The notes under the pieces were generated by a model. It had not been told where the DNA came from, made no database searches, and was given only the letters and a program-made list of their open reading frames with translations. A DNA stretch of 64,000 nt from Diadema setosum (taxonomy: Eukaryota; Echinodermata; Echinoidea; Diadematoida; Diadematidae), in assembly GCF_964275005.1 (NCBI RefSeq), contig NC_092699.1:18094901-18158900 (forward strand), given 5' to 3'. The translations under genes and the position numbers were made by a program. Shown here piece after piece: positions 33,541-45,837 of this stretch (position 1 is its first letter; each line of letters begins with the position of its first letter).

Positions 33541-34961
33541 CAAACAAATATACATACACACATAAACAATCAAACAAACAAACTCATATATAAGATACAT
33601 TTTGTATACATACACACATTAATGGTACGCTAGTTAGAGATTCCCTTATAAATTCTCTAGTTATTCCCTCAGGCCACTATCATTTTTAAGCACACGCTTA
33701 CGATATGTGGTCTGATGCATTTTCACCTTATAAACATTCCCTGTTACATGGCGTCGTTTATCATCATCGTTGATAATTGACTTGTAGGTTATGTTTGCAC
33801 TGAATTTTCCTTCTTTCGCAATGTTGAAAAATTTTATTGAGGATGTTATTTTGCATTGAAAATGTTAAAAAAAAAAGAAAATATTCATGATGTTACTTTG
33901 AATCGAAATGATGAAAAATGCAGAAATAAAACCAACCAAACAAACAAACATTAGGAATACGAATTCCAATAAAAGACATGCCCAGATAATGTAAATCCCC
34001 ACATTACACACGAAAAAAATATAATGATCTGTCTATCATTATATTTAATACAGCAAATATACCCACAACTCCGTCATTCTTCGTATTTCAAGCCCTCCTT
34101 GGGATTGTGCATTTTAGATCTGAGTCAAATATGGTTTAGAAAGAACAAAATGTCTTCATTGACCCTTATGTACGTACATCAGCTTAGCTTGAGGTTAAAC
34201 GTCTATTTGGTGTAGTTGCTCTGTTTTGGAAGCAAATTACGGCATATGTATAGACACTAGAACTGATATACAGTTGTACCACTGTTACCATCGGTAACAA
34301 GGTTGCCGATAATAGTACATTGTAGTAAGAATGGAAATAATGATAATGATAATGATATTGATAATACTGATAATATGCATGATTCTAACAATGTTAACCC
34401 TTTCTGTGCTGTGCCAATGAGTCATGTGCACAAAATTCTTTCTCCAACCCATGGACAATAATTAATTAGTGTGGCACGCAGGGGATTATGTACAAAAATG
34501 ATGAAAAACGGTGTATTTTATTTCTCGTTATCATAGTTGTCATAGTTGTCATAGTTGTTTTTTCTGTTGTTGCTACTGCTACGTATGTAAGAGCGATTTC
34601 TAAGACTTTTTTTTTTTTAGGACTTCAGCGTTTTCTACCAGAAGTCGATGACTTTTACGAGGTTGTTGTATGATGAAAGTCTATACTCTTTGAATGTCGA
34701 GGAACTAAACATAATCATTTCTTTGTCAACAATGGCAATACCCAAGGATTCACAGAAAATGGCTCGGGAGACTCAAATCAGTAATAGTCGCAACGACCAT
34801 CGAGAGGCTACCAGAGTTTACCTCCTTGATACAAAGGCGTTCCTTTCGCGATCTTTCATTCATACTGACATTTTTGCAAAAGCCATAGGTGAACGTGTTC
34901 ATATACAGGTAGCAGTGGACAATTCATTGTACATGTACATATATACATATATATATATATA

Positions 34962-37105
34962 CAGTGAAACCCCGTTATAACGAGGTCCGTGGGACCGGCG
35001 ATATTACCTCGTTATAACCGGTACCTCGTTATAACCGTACGCATCAAAAACAAAGAAAAACATAAGCACGACGTCATAATATACCCAACAATGAAAGTTA
35101 AGAACATCCTTTGCGTTGTTATTACACAATTATGGATCATTATTATCGAGAGAATAAAGGGAAATTATTTGTGAATTAGGCGAAAAAGTCGGGGTTGAAA
35201 TAGGTTAATTCTTTATTTTTCTTCGGAAAATCTCTTCGCATAATAGTGCACGTTATGTTCTTGAGAAGTATAGGCCTATATTATATTAAAATCACATTGT
35301 ATAAAATACGTTGTTTACCGTAACTTGCGAGGTATTTTTACGCTGTTGGTGTCAAGCGGGAATGCGATAATTTCATGAATCATTTCGGCTGTATTCTTAT
35401 ACAATGCATGATCGTTGCGCCCGAAAGGATTAAAATGCGTTGTTTATTTTCTTCCGAAAATCTCTTAGCGTTTTGTACATCCGTTCTTGAAAAATAAGCG
35501 ACAGGATTGAATTTAGAAGGTTGCGATCCTTTTTACGCAGATCTGTTCCTCATAGACCATTCTGAAAGAAAGAAAATCTTCATTGTGAAATGCATTGTTA
35601 AAATTGTGATAATGAACAAACCCAGATCTATTTAAATTGTTAAATGCGTTTGTTTCTTTTTCTGAACAACGACTAAGTAGCTTAACATGCGTTATTCAAC
35701 TATTTTTACGCTACTGTCAACCGGCGAGATCGCGATGATTTCAGAGTAACATTCGTGCGTCGTTTAGCGTAACTTGCGTGGTATTTTTACGCTGTTGGTG
35801 CCCAGCGGGAATGCGATGATTTCATGAATCATTTCGGCTGTATTCTTATACAATGTATGATCGTTGCGCCCGAAAGGATTAAAATGCGTTGTTTATTTTC
35901 TTCCGAAAATCTCTTAGCGTTTTGTACATCCGTTCTTGAAAAATAAGCGACAGGATTGAATTTAGAAGGTTGTGATCCTTTTCACGCAAATCTGTTACTT
36001 GTAGACCATTTTGAAAGAAAGATTGTTAAATCTTAATTGGGAAATGCGTTGTTAAAATTGTGATAATGAACAAACCCAGATTTATTCAAATTGTTAAATA
36101 CATTTGTTTCTTCTTCTGAACACCGATTAAGTAGCTAAACATGCTTTATTCAACTATATTTTTACGCTACTGTCATCCGGCGAGATCGCGATGATTTCAG
36201 AGTAACATTCGTGCGTCGTTTACCGTAACTTGCGAGGTTATTTTACGCTGTTGGTGCCCAGCGGGAATGCGATGATTTCATGAATCATTTCGGCTGCAAT
36301 CTCATACAATGTATTATCGTTGCGCCCGAAAGGATTAAAGATGCGTTCTTTATCATCTGCCGAAAATCCCTTCGCATTGTATTCATCCGTTCTTAAAAAA
36401 ATTGCGACAGGATTGCGTTATTCAACTATTTTTTACGCTACTGTCACCAGGCGAGATCGCGATTTCATTAATTATTTCGGCTATAATCATACACTCGTAT
36501 TTGCTAACCAGCAAAAGAACTGAAGTCGGGACTACAAATGGAAAGGATATAATGTTGAGTTGAACACGCATTCCAATTTCCATATTTGCCACGAGTGTCG
36601 CTACGTGAAAAGTTTTTGAGTGCGTTATCTTTTTTCCCTTGTTGCGCTGTAGTCTGACTATAACATTACGCACGCGTGTGATCTCGCGAAAAAGAAAATC
36701 GAGTGATTAATATGTTTAATAATTTAGTAGGAACATCGAATGGCATTATTGTGTTGTTTTTTTGCGTGGTTTAGAAGAAAACATGGAAGGAACCGTTCTC
36801 TGCAAAACGTGAAAAAGACATGGATAGCGTGAATTCGATTTTCAATGTTTCATTTGTCTCGTGTTTGAAAAGCGGCAAGTCAAGAAATGGTACCTCGTTA
36901 TATCCGATCAAATTTCTTATGTTTTTCTTTATCATGATGCGCCGAAAAAGTCCTCGTTATAACCGGAATCTCGTTATAACCGAACTCGTTATAACCGGTT
37001 CGTTCTGCCATAGGTTTACACGCAAAGGAAAACGGGACCGACGCGATCACCTCGTTATAAGCGGTTCCTCGTTATAACCGAACTCGTTATAACGGGGTTT
37101 CACTG
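34962..37105. mobile_element. 2.1-kb nonautonomous TA-flanked DNA transposon (pogo/Tc1-mariner type)
   Basis: Termini CAGTGAAACCCCGTTATAAC (left) and its reverse complement (right, ending TTTCACTG) match over about 22 bp. TA stands immediately outside both (34960-34961 and 37106-37107). Inside both ends the word CTCGTTATAACCG is repeated several times in both orientations (left near 35007-35040, right near 36949-37090), as subterminal transposase-binding repeats often are. No transposase frame is present. The CAG...CTG termini and TA duplication fit pogo or other Tc1/mariner families. Confidence 0.88.
35311..36480 (+). repeat. three ~450-bp tandem repeats inside the TA-flanked transposon
   Basis: Units start near 35311, 35758 and 36213 with CCGTAACTTGCGAGG-like words and share GAATCATTTCGGCTG and GTTGCGCCCGAAAGGATTAAA. 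The third unit is shorter. Periods are about 447 and 455 bp. Each unit also includes a CTACTGTCA...GGCGAGATCGCGATGATTTC block. Confidence 0.9.
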
Positions 37106-37146
<41 letters not shown>

Positions 37147-37192
37147 GTATATACATATATATACACATGTGTGTGTGTGTGTGTGTGTGTGT
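37106..37192. repeat. TA/GT microsatellite
   Basis: (TA)n, interrupted, followed by (GT)13. The transposon sits inside TA-rich tracts on both sides. Confidence 0.9.
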
Positions 37193-38806
37193 ACATGTTC
37201 TGAAATGATGCTGAGAATCATCAGGCTTATGTATTTACAACAGTTCGGATTTTTAGTTTCAATAACTTCTTGAATTTCCGATCAGTTGAGTGTCTCAAGG
37301 GCAGCGTCGGTCAACTTGAGACTGATGACAAAAAAAAAAGAAAGAAAAAGAATGTATGGATTATGTTTAAAAATTGAATATTCTGAAATATCTACCATAT
37401 CATGATATATCATTCTCGAATGAAATTATTTATTTCCAAAGACACACGACATTTTTTTTTTATTCTTTCTATTTTGTATTTTGGTATTTCGGTATATTCT
37501 GGTGTTTTTAAAGGGAGGGACTCTGGGGGCGTACCATAAAAAATGACAAATAAAAACCCAACAATGTCTCATATTCTTAACCCTGTAGGGGTCACAATTC
37601 AAACCTGCGATTGACATTGCACGCAGAGTGGTTTCTTGCGGTAATGATATGTTTATAAAACTTTACGGTCTTTCAATAGCGGGGTATATCAATGCGAACC
37701 TCTCCAGATATCGCACAGGCAGTGGTGTGCTTTTTTATTCAAAGGTTGCCATGACAACGGAAGGCGAGGTCCCTCTCGCTCCAAAATCACCGCCACTTGT
37801 TGGTGATCAGCTGTTTGTCCTTCCTTTTAACTGTCATAAATATAGTCTGACTGACGCGTAAAGGACAAAACAAGACCAATGAAAAATGAAAGCAGGTATC
37901 TTCTCGCACATAAAGTACGGTAGTCTTTTTTTTTGTGCGTTTTTATTCGTCTTTTTGATAATTTCTAATAAATGATCGCATGCGATGCGCAATCACGCCG
38001 AAATCAAAGATTATTTCATGACGTTGTTGATTTACTCCGCCCCCATGTACATGCATGTACAGGGACAATCCAGCTGTGTATAATGTTACAAATAAACAAT
38101 TTGGAGAAGATATACTAGTAAACTGGCATTTATCAGGTCTGTAAACAAAATGTTGAAACAGTAACACAAATCTATAGATAACGATGGCGGTCTTCTGCAT
38201 TCAATCATTTTAAAGTATGCATTTACGTTCTTAGGTGTACATATAATTATTATATCTTATTATATACTTTACAATTCACATTGTGGTATGGGGTGGGTTT
38301 TTTCCAGACTGATCAAACAATGTGATGACGTAATGCATGCTTTGTATTTTGTTTAAATCTTTGCTGGATGGAAAACTAATGAAACTGAACTGAAAAAAAA
38401 AGGAACTGAATTATCTCTCGTGTCAACTAGGAAACTGCCTATCATACATTGTGTATGTTTGCTACACAATGCAATTGATTTTGTTTATGTGTGATGTTAT
38501 GTTATCATTTTAAATCATTGCATTTGTTACTCCCGTAGCCAGAAATGTTCTCGTGTGCAAGATACCCTGGATTATTCGTTGCCGTTTTGTTACTATACAG
38601 ACTGTATTGGGATAGAAATGGCAACGCACTGATGTGCTTTACACAACAGGTTCAATTTCTACCACAAATGCGGAAATTCTTCGTGTTTCCCTTTCACAAG
38701 GGATTGACGTCCCACAAATTTAATTTATTTCAACTCCATAATGGCCAAGTTCCCCAAGTTTCGTGTTTAATCCATCCATATGTGTGAGGGAGACCACGAT
38801 CGGTTC
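37193..38806. other. noncoding region
   Basis: Contains an X-box-like site at 37745, listed separately. The moderately G/C-rich stretch around 37600-37860 has an 80-codon open frame but no recognisable protein signature. Confidence 0.45.
37745..37758. promoter_or_regulatory. RFX-type X-box
   Basis: GTTGCCATGACAAC fits the RFX half-site pattern (RYYNYY, 2-bp spacer, RRNRAC) and differs from the symmetrical GTTGCCATGGCAAC at one base. RFX factors bind such sites near promoters of ciliary genes. I found no gene next to it, so its function is unknown. Confidence 0.4.
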
Positions 38807-38998
38807 TCTAAGAACAACATTCTTCGATTAAAGTAATCAGTAAGTACTTTCAATTCAAAATTTGATATCTAAAGTTAAATAACTTTAATTCACAACACAA
38901 TATAATCATATCAATACCGACCAAGAGTATCGAAATCATCACAAAAAGATGCAAAACATACAAATTAGCCACAAATGATGAAGAATGTTGTTCTTAGA
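38807..38998. mobile_element. 192-bp fold-back element
   Basis: Perfect 19-bp inverted termini TCTAAGAACAACATTCTTC (38807-38825) and its reverse complement (38980-38998), with an AT-rich interior. Probably a small MITE. Confidence 0.65.
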
Positions 38999-39558
38999 TA
39001 TTTTTTATTTCCTATTTAATTAAAATATGTATCTGTTAAAATGACATACACTATTTGTACTCCTCAACAATAAAGATTCTAAAGTGCTTTTGGATATGTG
39101 AAGGGAAGGGCTAATAATGACTTCATGGAACGGTTATTCAATTCTCATTCGTTTGGCAAGGAATGCAAGGAGTACATGGAACATTTTGTGTTTTTCTGCT
39201 TTCAACATACTCAAATTAAAGCAATAGCGAAAACAGAAATACCATACCCCCTTTTTTTTGGGGGGGGGGGAATCTGTGATGCATATTTGTGTATCTATAA
39301 ACGACTGAAATTGATTTCTAAATGAGGACATTATTTCCAGAGCAAGACGCCTTTATCCCACTCCTCTTTCCGGTGATCCCCCAGATTTTCTTTATTCCAT
39401 CGGTCCGCTGTTGCTAAGCTGCTTTATATGATACGGGCACGTTCATATCCCCTCCGAATACGTATATCATTGATAAAAACGAGTCTTGTCTTTTGGAATA
39501 TGATAGCTACGAGTACTAACAGAGATCGATGTTTGTACCTAAATATGGTGTCCGTCTA

Positions 39559-39579
39559 GCTCTCTCCCTCCCTCTCTCC

Positions 39580-39616
<37 letters not shown>
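39559..39616. repeat. (TC)n microsatellite
   Basis: CT-rich tract passing into pure TC. Confidence 0.93.
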
Positions 39617-39618
<2 letters not shown>

Positions 39619-39913
39619 GTTCTCTTTGACTCTCTGACTATTGTTTCTGTCTTTCTCTCTAATTGTGGATCAGCAAATGAGAAATCGCTCATATCAGTTT
39701 ACTACTATCATGAGAATTAAAACTTGAAACAAATGGAATGGCCCATTAAAGGAAGCATAAAAATCCTCGTGTGTGTGTGTGTTTGAAAAAAGTAAAAGCA
39801 TTTGCGCTTGTTTTGGATTACAGTGAAAGTGTTTATCAGTGACAAAACTATGATGTCACAAGTCTTTGCACGTAATTCAAGGAACATGATTGTAAGCAGT
39901 CATACAATATGAA

Positions 39914-40012
39914 GTTCACTACCTCACTAGACCTCAACAACACGCTGTGGTATTAAAAAAATGGTTCGTTCACCACCTTACTAGACCTCCACAACACGCT
40001 GTGGCATTAAAA
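39914..40012 (+). repeat. 54-bp tandem duplication
   Basis: GTTCACTACCTCACTAGACC with ACAACACGCTGTGGTATTAA recurs 54 bp later with about four substitutions. Confidence 0.85.
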
Positions 40013-40282
40013 ATTAGTTAAGTGGTTGTATAAAAGCCTCCAAAAGCATATATCACTGCACTGCGTATAAGAGATTGTACAGCGCACTGAATCACTAAGA
40101 GTCGCATTATCCCATTAAAGGGATAAACTGGCTTAACATCGAAAGACATACATTTTTATCAACTAACTGTGCAATTTGTTCAAGAAATCAAACAATAGAA
40201 TATTATGGTGTGCTATGGATGATATAGCTCCTACAGATAATCGACGTGGAAAGTGATTGTGACTCAGAAACAGCGAGGAAAT

Positions 40283-40444
40283 TAGGGGCCTGTTGCATAA
40301 AACTTTTTACCTGAGAAAAACTGATTTGAACAGATTTTTTTTTTTCGTGTGTTAATGTCAATGGCAACATCATACTGACCCGAGTTTCTGTTCTTACCAA
40401 TTACGGAGTTTTTCTCAGGTTAAACGTTTATGCATCAGGCCCTA
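40283..40444. mobile_element. 162-bp fold-back MITE
   Basis: The left arm TAGGGGCCTGTTGCATAAA with ACCTGAGAAAAACT is mirrored on the right by AGTTTTTCTCAGGT and TTTATGCATCAGGCCCTA. The arms span about 40 bp each, with small mismatches. No coding capacity. Confidence 0.75.
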
Positions 40445-40689
40445 GGACAATAATGGGTTTGCGATAGAATGTTAATGCTATTTCACTGGATGTGATTGTT
40501 TCAGTGTGTCATCCAGAAATATTAATAATTACCAATGCAAACTGTCTCGGAATGATGAGGAGTGCTTTAAATTCATGAAAAAGAAAGTTCGACGTTGCAG
40601 CATTCAAGATATGATAAATGTATTTTTCGTATAATAGCAATTTGGGCTTGTTGCAATGAAAGGACTGTGAATGAGAATCAGAAAGTACA

Positions 40690-41073
40690 TGGCCGGCGCC
40701 ACGTTTTCAAAAATGGGGGCCCATTTTAGATTTCTGGTGCCACTTCCGGGTTTGATCAGCTAACAAGCAAAAGAATAAAAAATCAAAAAAAAAAAAAAAG
40801 GTCTTCAGCGCAACTTCTGTAGGATGCCACTTCCGGGTTTCTTCAGCTGGCAAGAAAAAAAAAAACCAAAACAAAACAAAAACAAAAAAACCAAAAAAAC
40901 ACTTCAAGGTTTCTAGCTATCTCTTTCTAGTGCCACTTACGCACTTCGGGGTCAAAAAAGTGGGGGGGGGGGGCAAAGTGGTGACAACTTATTCCTTTGT
41001 ATGGTGCCAAAAAAAAGTGGGGGTGAGCCCAAGCCCCCCTCCCCCCCCCCCCCCCCCCGTTCCGCCGGCCCCG
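40690..41073. repeat. interspersed repeat with GGCCGGCG inverted ends
   Basis: Ends GGCCGGCGCCACG (left) and CGTTCCGCCGGCCC (right) are imperfect inverted copies. Inside, TGCCACTTCCGGGTTT occurs twice (near 40738 and 40827) among A-runs, and a long C-run lies near 41035-41058. Probably a nonautonomous element. Confidence 0.5.
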
Positions 41074-44000
41074 GAATATATGTAGGGAGATGGGAATACA
41101 GTGACATTCACGAACAAAACGAATGGTATAATGGCCACAGTCGTGCAAGCAAGGCAGATAGTGTAAGGCACAGATGGAGCGCTATGACAGATAATTAATT
41201 GACTTTCAGGTGGTCATAACTGGCTCACTATTTGCCCATATTTGCTTACACTTTCATCGCTCTGTTTACATTCGTGTCACTTCCTCCGTTCAAAACAACT
41301 TTTGCTATAAGGAGACCCCTATAGCCTTCCTCCAATCACCTTTCGGAAAAACAACTTCGGTCGTAATTTATTTCCTGATTCCACTTGTAATGAGGCTAAA
41401 TATTTTGAGATACAGCCATTATTTCAACATCACAATATGGCATCAACAATATGTATGCCGCAGTTATTCTTTCTTTGTTTTTGTTGTTGTCGTAAGATGT
41501 AAGGAAAGTATATTAATGAGGCCTTGGTTGACAATATCGTTTGGTCAGTGACATTACGTATTTTGGAGTGCACAAAGGCGAAATTAACTTGAAATCCATT
41601 TTATGTTCAAAACAAACGAACGCAAGTATCGAACTATGCTTCTTAAGTTCTTTGCCAAGATTACGTAGAATATATAGGCCCAATATTATTCTTGGAAATT
41701 GAGAAAGAATTGGGCAATTAATAGTTTTGTTCTCTGTTTTTGTAGCTATTATCATGATTAACATGCCTGCCAATGAGTTTGTGGACAAAATTTTGTAAAA
41801 GTCCCGCCCCGAGTAATCATATCTCGACATCTACAGGGTAAGTCCTTACGACGATAAGTGACTGTATTAACAATGAATGAATGAATGAATGAATGAATGA
41901 ATGAATGGATGGATGATGCTTCAATATAGTTGTAGGGCCTACTGACAAGACTGAACGTGAGGGTAAAAGGAATTGAATATAATTTGTCATGCATGGGACT
42001 TCACGCAGACAAGAACGTGATGGATATACATTTAATGTGTGTGTGTGTGTGTGTGCGTGAGTTTGTGTTTATCGAGTTTTACATCTCAATTTATACCGTT
42101 TGCTACCTTGTCATACTTATGACTTTACATGCTGTGAATAAACGATTTACCAGTACATCAGGACTTTATGTAGCAACACTTGACAGGCATGATGAAGGCA
42201 TTCTCGAGCAGTATCATGCCGTGTGACAAACACACGCACGGACGCTCACAAAATAATATACTTATGTTAAATATGAAGAGTTTATAATCATGCCAAAAAA
42301 AAACCCCACTTATTTTCTGTTTGATAGAGAATACAGCTACCGATTGAGATCATGTCAACATCAACATGAATACCATCGTTATAATAATTGAATTCACGAT
42401 AGTGATGTATGAGGAATGAGATACAGCGTATAATCATAGAATGAAAGGAATATAAACAGGGTGTGTTTTAACCATCGCCTATTTAATGACACAGTAAATG
42501 TCAAACTATCAAAAAGTTTACGTCTTCCCACAGTCATGAACGCCATTTTATCGACAAAATTCAAAAGTAGTTTAATCCAAATTTTACAGAATAAGCAACA
42601 CTCTCAAGCAAAATAAGTATCTGTCGGAACGCATATTAATTGTTGAAAGCGTAATAATCAGTGTTATATAAACATTGAAAAAAAATAAGAAGATAAATTA
42701 CATGTGTATCAGTAAATTGAAGAAGCCGTTGCGTTGACAGTGAAATTATATGACTTGTATGTAGCAAACTTACCTCCCGAACGATCGTAAGGAATATTGA
42801 AGATGCACAAGATCGCCATGGAAGTCACAATAATCAATAGCTGGTCTATAGCATTATAATGCAAACATCCACACCAGAAGAGTCGTTTTGAGAGTGAGCC
42901 ATGGACAGCGGTAGATCGCTGACGATGGGCAACCGCTGAAATGAACATTGGTGGAATTATGACAGCTGCGGAGAAGAGATGGTGCGTGGGTTTGATAGTG
43001 AGCGCCGCATGTGTGTGTGTGTGTGTGTGTCATTGCACGCGACTTGTCCATCTGCCTGCCAAGATCTTTAATAGGGCATTGCACCAATACAGAAGGCGCC
43101 ACCAAACTGTGTAGTCTCTCACGTACAGACACGCTTGTTAATACAAGTGGTGTGTGCAATCATGACTTGGGTTCTGTACGTAATTTAACTTGCAGACTTT
43201 GACTTATTGTATATTTCTACGTTATAGGAAAGGCAGTATATTTTCTTCTTCCTCTTTCCACTTGCAACAACATTTAGGTCTACTTGAAAGTCATAGACAT
43301 CATTTTGATCAAAATTATCATGTTGGTTGGTTAGAAATATCAAAATGACAATTTGACATTATGTCTGTGGAAATGTTTATTACCTAGCGACTTTTGAGCA
43401 TTTTTGTTTTCAAGAACCAGGAGACGAGATTGAATATTACAGGTGCATCCGCCTTGTATCATTTATTTTGACATTGTAAGAGGACTGTAGGTTTAGATTC
43501 CCCACGAACTGCCACGTCGTTTCAGCTTTCAGTCATTTAAACAAATATCATGTTGCATTGGTATTATATATATGATATATAATATATATAGTTACACTCT
43601 TTGTATATGATACCTCTGAAGTATGGTCTTTGGTGCCCTGTGATCTGGACTTTGATTATATGGCCATTTTTAACATATGAAGCAACTTTACTGTTATCAA
43701 TCATTTATATCAAATCATTCATGTTGCACAATAATGTGGTTTTTATTTGCATAATGCATTCAACATGGTCCCGTGGGAGACCGCCTTTATTTATAGGTGA
43801 ATGAGTAAGTAATTACTGATATAAAAAGCTGAGAAAAAAACGAATGAATATACATATATAAGTAAACAAATGAACGCATGAATATGAATAAATAAAGAAT
43901 GAATAGATACATAAAGAGTGAAAAGAAAATATAGTAAATGAACAGACGCATAAATGTATTCAACGATGTAATAATGAGTGTGTGCGCTCTACTCGTGTCT

Positions 44001-44590
44001 GGTTTCATGCTGTCGTATTTCCTTGATTGCAGACTACAAACTAGAATTCAAGCAACAACAACCAAAAAAAAAAAATCGAAATTTGGTTAATAGACCATGT
44101 AAAGAGCGTGGGACTTAACGGTTCTGAAGTCTATACACTAAGTGCCTTCGATTATACTCTTACAAGAAGATTGCTTCCACGAGACTTGGTTTAAAGAATG
44201 GCTAATTACCTTTCAACCTTGCAGAATTTGCTAATCGAAAAATGCTGCCTGTAGAGACAATGACAGGCTGTCGACCCCCTTGCCCACCATTAAACAAAAG
44301 AAAAAAGAAAAAAGGATGCGCGAATATGAAGTGACAGCATGATAATCGTGGGTTCTCTATTTAGCACATACATCTTTTGTAATGAACACATGATGTACAT
44401 GAAATACATGAATGTGAAGTGTGTGTGTGTGTTGAAAAACAAAAAGTAAAATATGTGTGTGCGTGTTTAAATATATGAGCATATTTCAAAATATATTGAA
44501 GAAACTACAACCTTTATGGATTGAAACATTTTAGGAGAAAAGTTCATCTAAGAGATATTTGAGCAGTATGATGATCATGGGTGTGTGTGC

Positions 44591-44622
<32 letters not shown>

Positions 44623-45472
44623 GTGCTAGTTTAGATTTGTCAGTTAATCTGCTTCATCTAAAATTGTGACCTAAACATTTGATTTGGCATTAACATTTTA
44701 TAACAAAACGTTAATTCAAGAGATATTCGTTCAAGAAGCATTAATCCATTACTGTGTAACAATTTGATAAACTCATATTCATACCATTTGCAGATAAAAG
44801 ATGGTCAATGCAGTTTTGATTATAAAGTGATGAAGAAATTAGAGAAATATGACGTATTGTGTAAGACCTGTCTAATGACTAAACATATATGATATCAATA
44901 AAAATATCAAACGGTGTCATTTACGCCAATGTACAACTATTCACATTTGGTTTTCGGCAATGTCTTATGCTCCTTTTACCAACTTTATAGAGAAAATATT
45001 CACACTTATTTCTGTATTGTAAAAGAGGTTAAGTCAGAAATAAAACTAAGGGTACATGGAAAACTCTTACCATATGTTACGAGGAAATAGAAATTAGCAA
45101 TGTGGATCGGACAGAATACATATTTATCCATTATTGGGATTGTCCGGAAATTCAGCTCAAGTTATTAATTCACGTGTTTTAATTCTTTGTGAATGACTTT
45201 CAAATGAATAATATTTCAGTTTAGAAATAAAGGTTGGCCCTACTTTGTCATCTTTTGATGAAATGCACAAAATCGTAATGAAGCATGTGGAGGAAGAAAG
45301 GAAGTTAGTAGATGCAGGGAGGTGGAGATGCAAGGGTGAGATTAGGTGAATATTTATCGAGAAGAGAATTGATTTTCAAGTAGGATTACCACTTAAGTTA
45401 ATATTGTGTGTTTTTTATTGTCTGAGAGTGAAGACGGTTTGATTGTCAGGGATTCACATTTTCTCTTATCTC
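41074..45472. other. noncoding region with microsatellites
   Basis: Contains an ATGA/GAAT repeat (41872-41917), GT repeats (near 42038-42056, 43008-43030 and 44581-44625) and one candidate exon at 42774-42935, listed separately. Nothing else was recognised. Confidence 0.45.
42774..42935 (-). CDS. possible internal exon, function unknown
   Basis: On the minus strand a pyrimidine-containing acceptor (TTCATTTCAG) is followed by a 162-nt open stretch, ending at a near-ideal donor, GGGAG/GTAAGT. The one frame open throughout includes a hydrophobic run IDQLLIIVTSMAILCIF that could span a membrane. I recognise no family and see no partner exon nearby, so chance splice-like sites are quite possible. 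Confidence 0.2.
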
Positions 45473-45837
45473 TTAAAGGTCCTGTTTACCTTTGGGAACA
45501 GTGATTTAAAAATGTCCAAGATATCACATTTGATGCATATGTGTAGGTCTGTTGTATAACAAAACATCCTACCATATAAAACTTTTGCGAAAAAAGCCTA
45601 GAATATATAGATATCAGTATTTTTCTTATTAAACCGTAACTGTAGACGGTCTAGTCTGGCAACATTTTTATTGTAACTATTGTTCACATTTTTTGTATTT
45701 AACAATACTTAACATTGATTATAAGGATTAAAATTTTTACAGTGGTTGTTTCTATCCCAAACTCATAATTTGGAACTATCTTAAAGCACTTATGCTGGAT
45801 TTTTGTTTCATCTGCAAATGGTAAATTATGCCTTTAA
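45473..45837. mobile_element. TTAA-flanked MITE
   Basis: TTAA at 45473-45476 and 45834-45837 frames inward-facing ends AGGTCCTGTTTACC and GGTAAATTATGCCT, imperfect inverted repeats. AT-rich, no open frame. Fits a piggyBac-type nonautonomous element. Confidence 0.55.

Larger units (their letters stand above)
31173..34959. other. noncoding region upstream of the GPCR gene
   Basis: Presumably contains the GPCR promoter and 5' UTR, but I see no clear TATA or initiator that fixes a start site. It also holds a MITE fragment and microsatellites, listed separately. Frames near 34488-34980 do not look coding. Confidence 0.45.

Noticed and set aside
34488-34980. Two overlapping frames as exons of a host gene
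   Set aside because: The frames run into a TA microsatellite and the transposon terminus and show no family signature or convincing splice sites.
35311-36480. CRISPR-like array
   Set aside because: Units are about 450 bp, lie inside a eukaryotic DNA transposon, and have no short-repeat/spacer alternation or cas genes.
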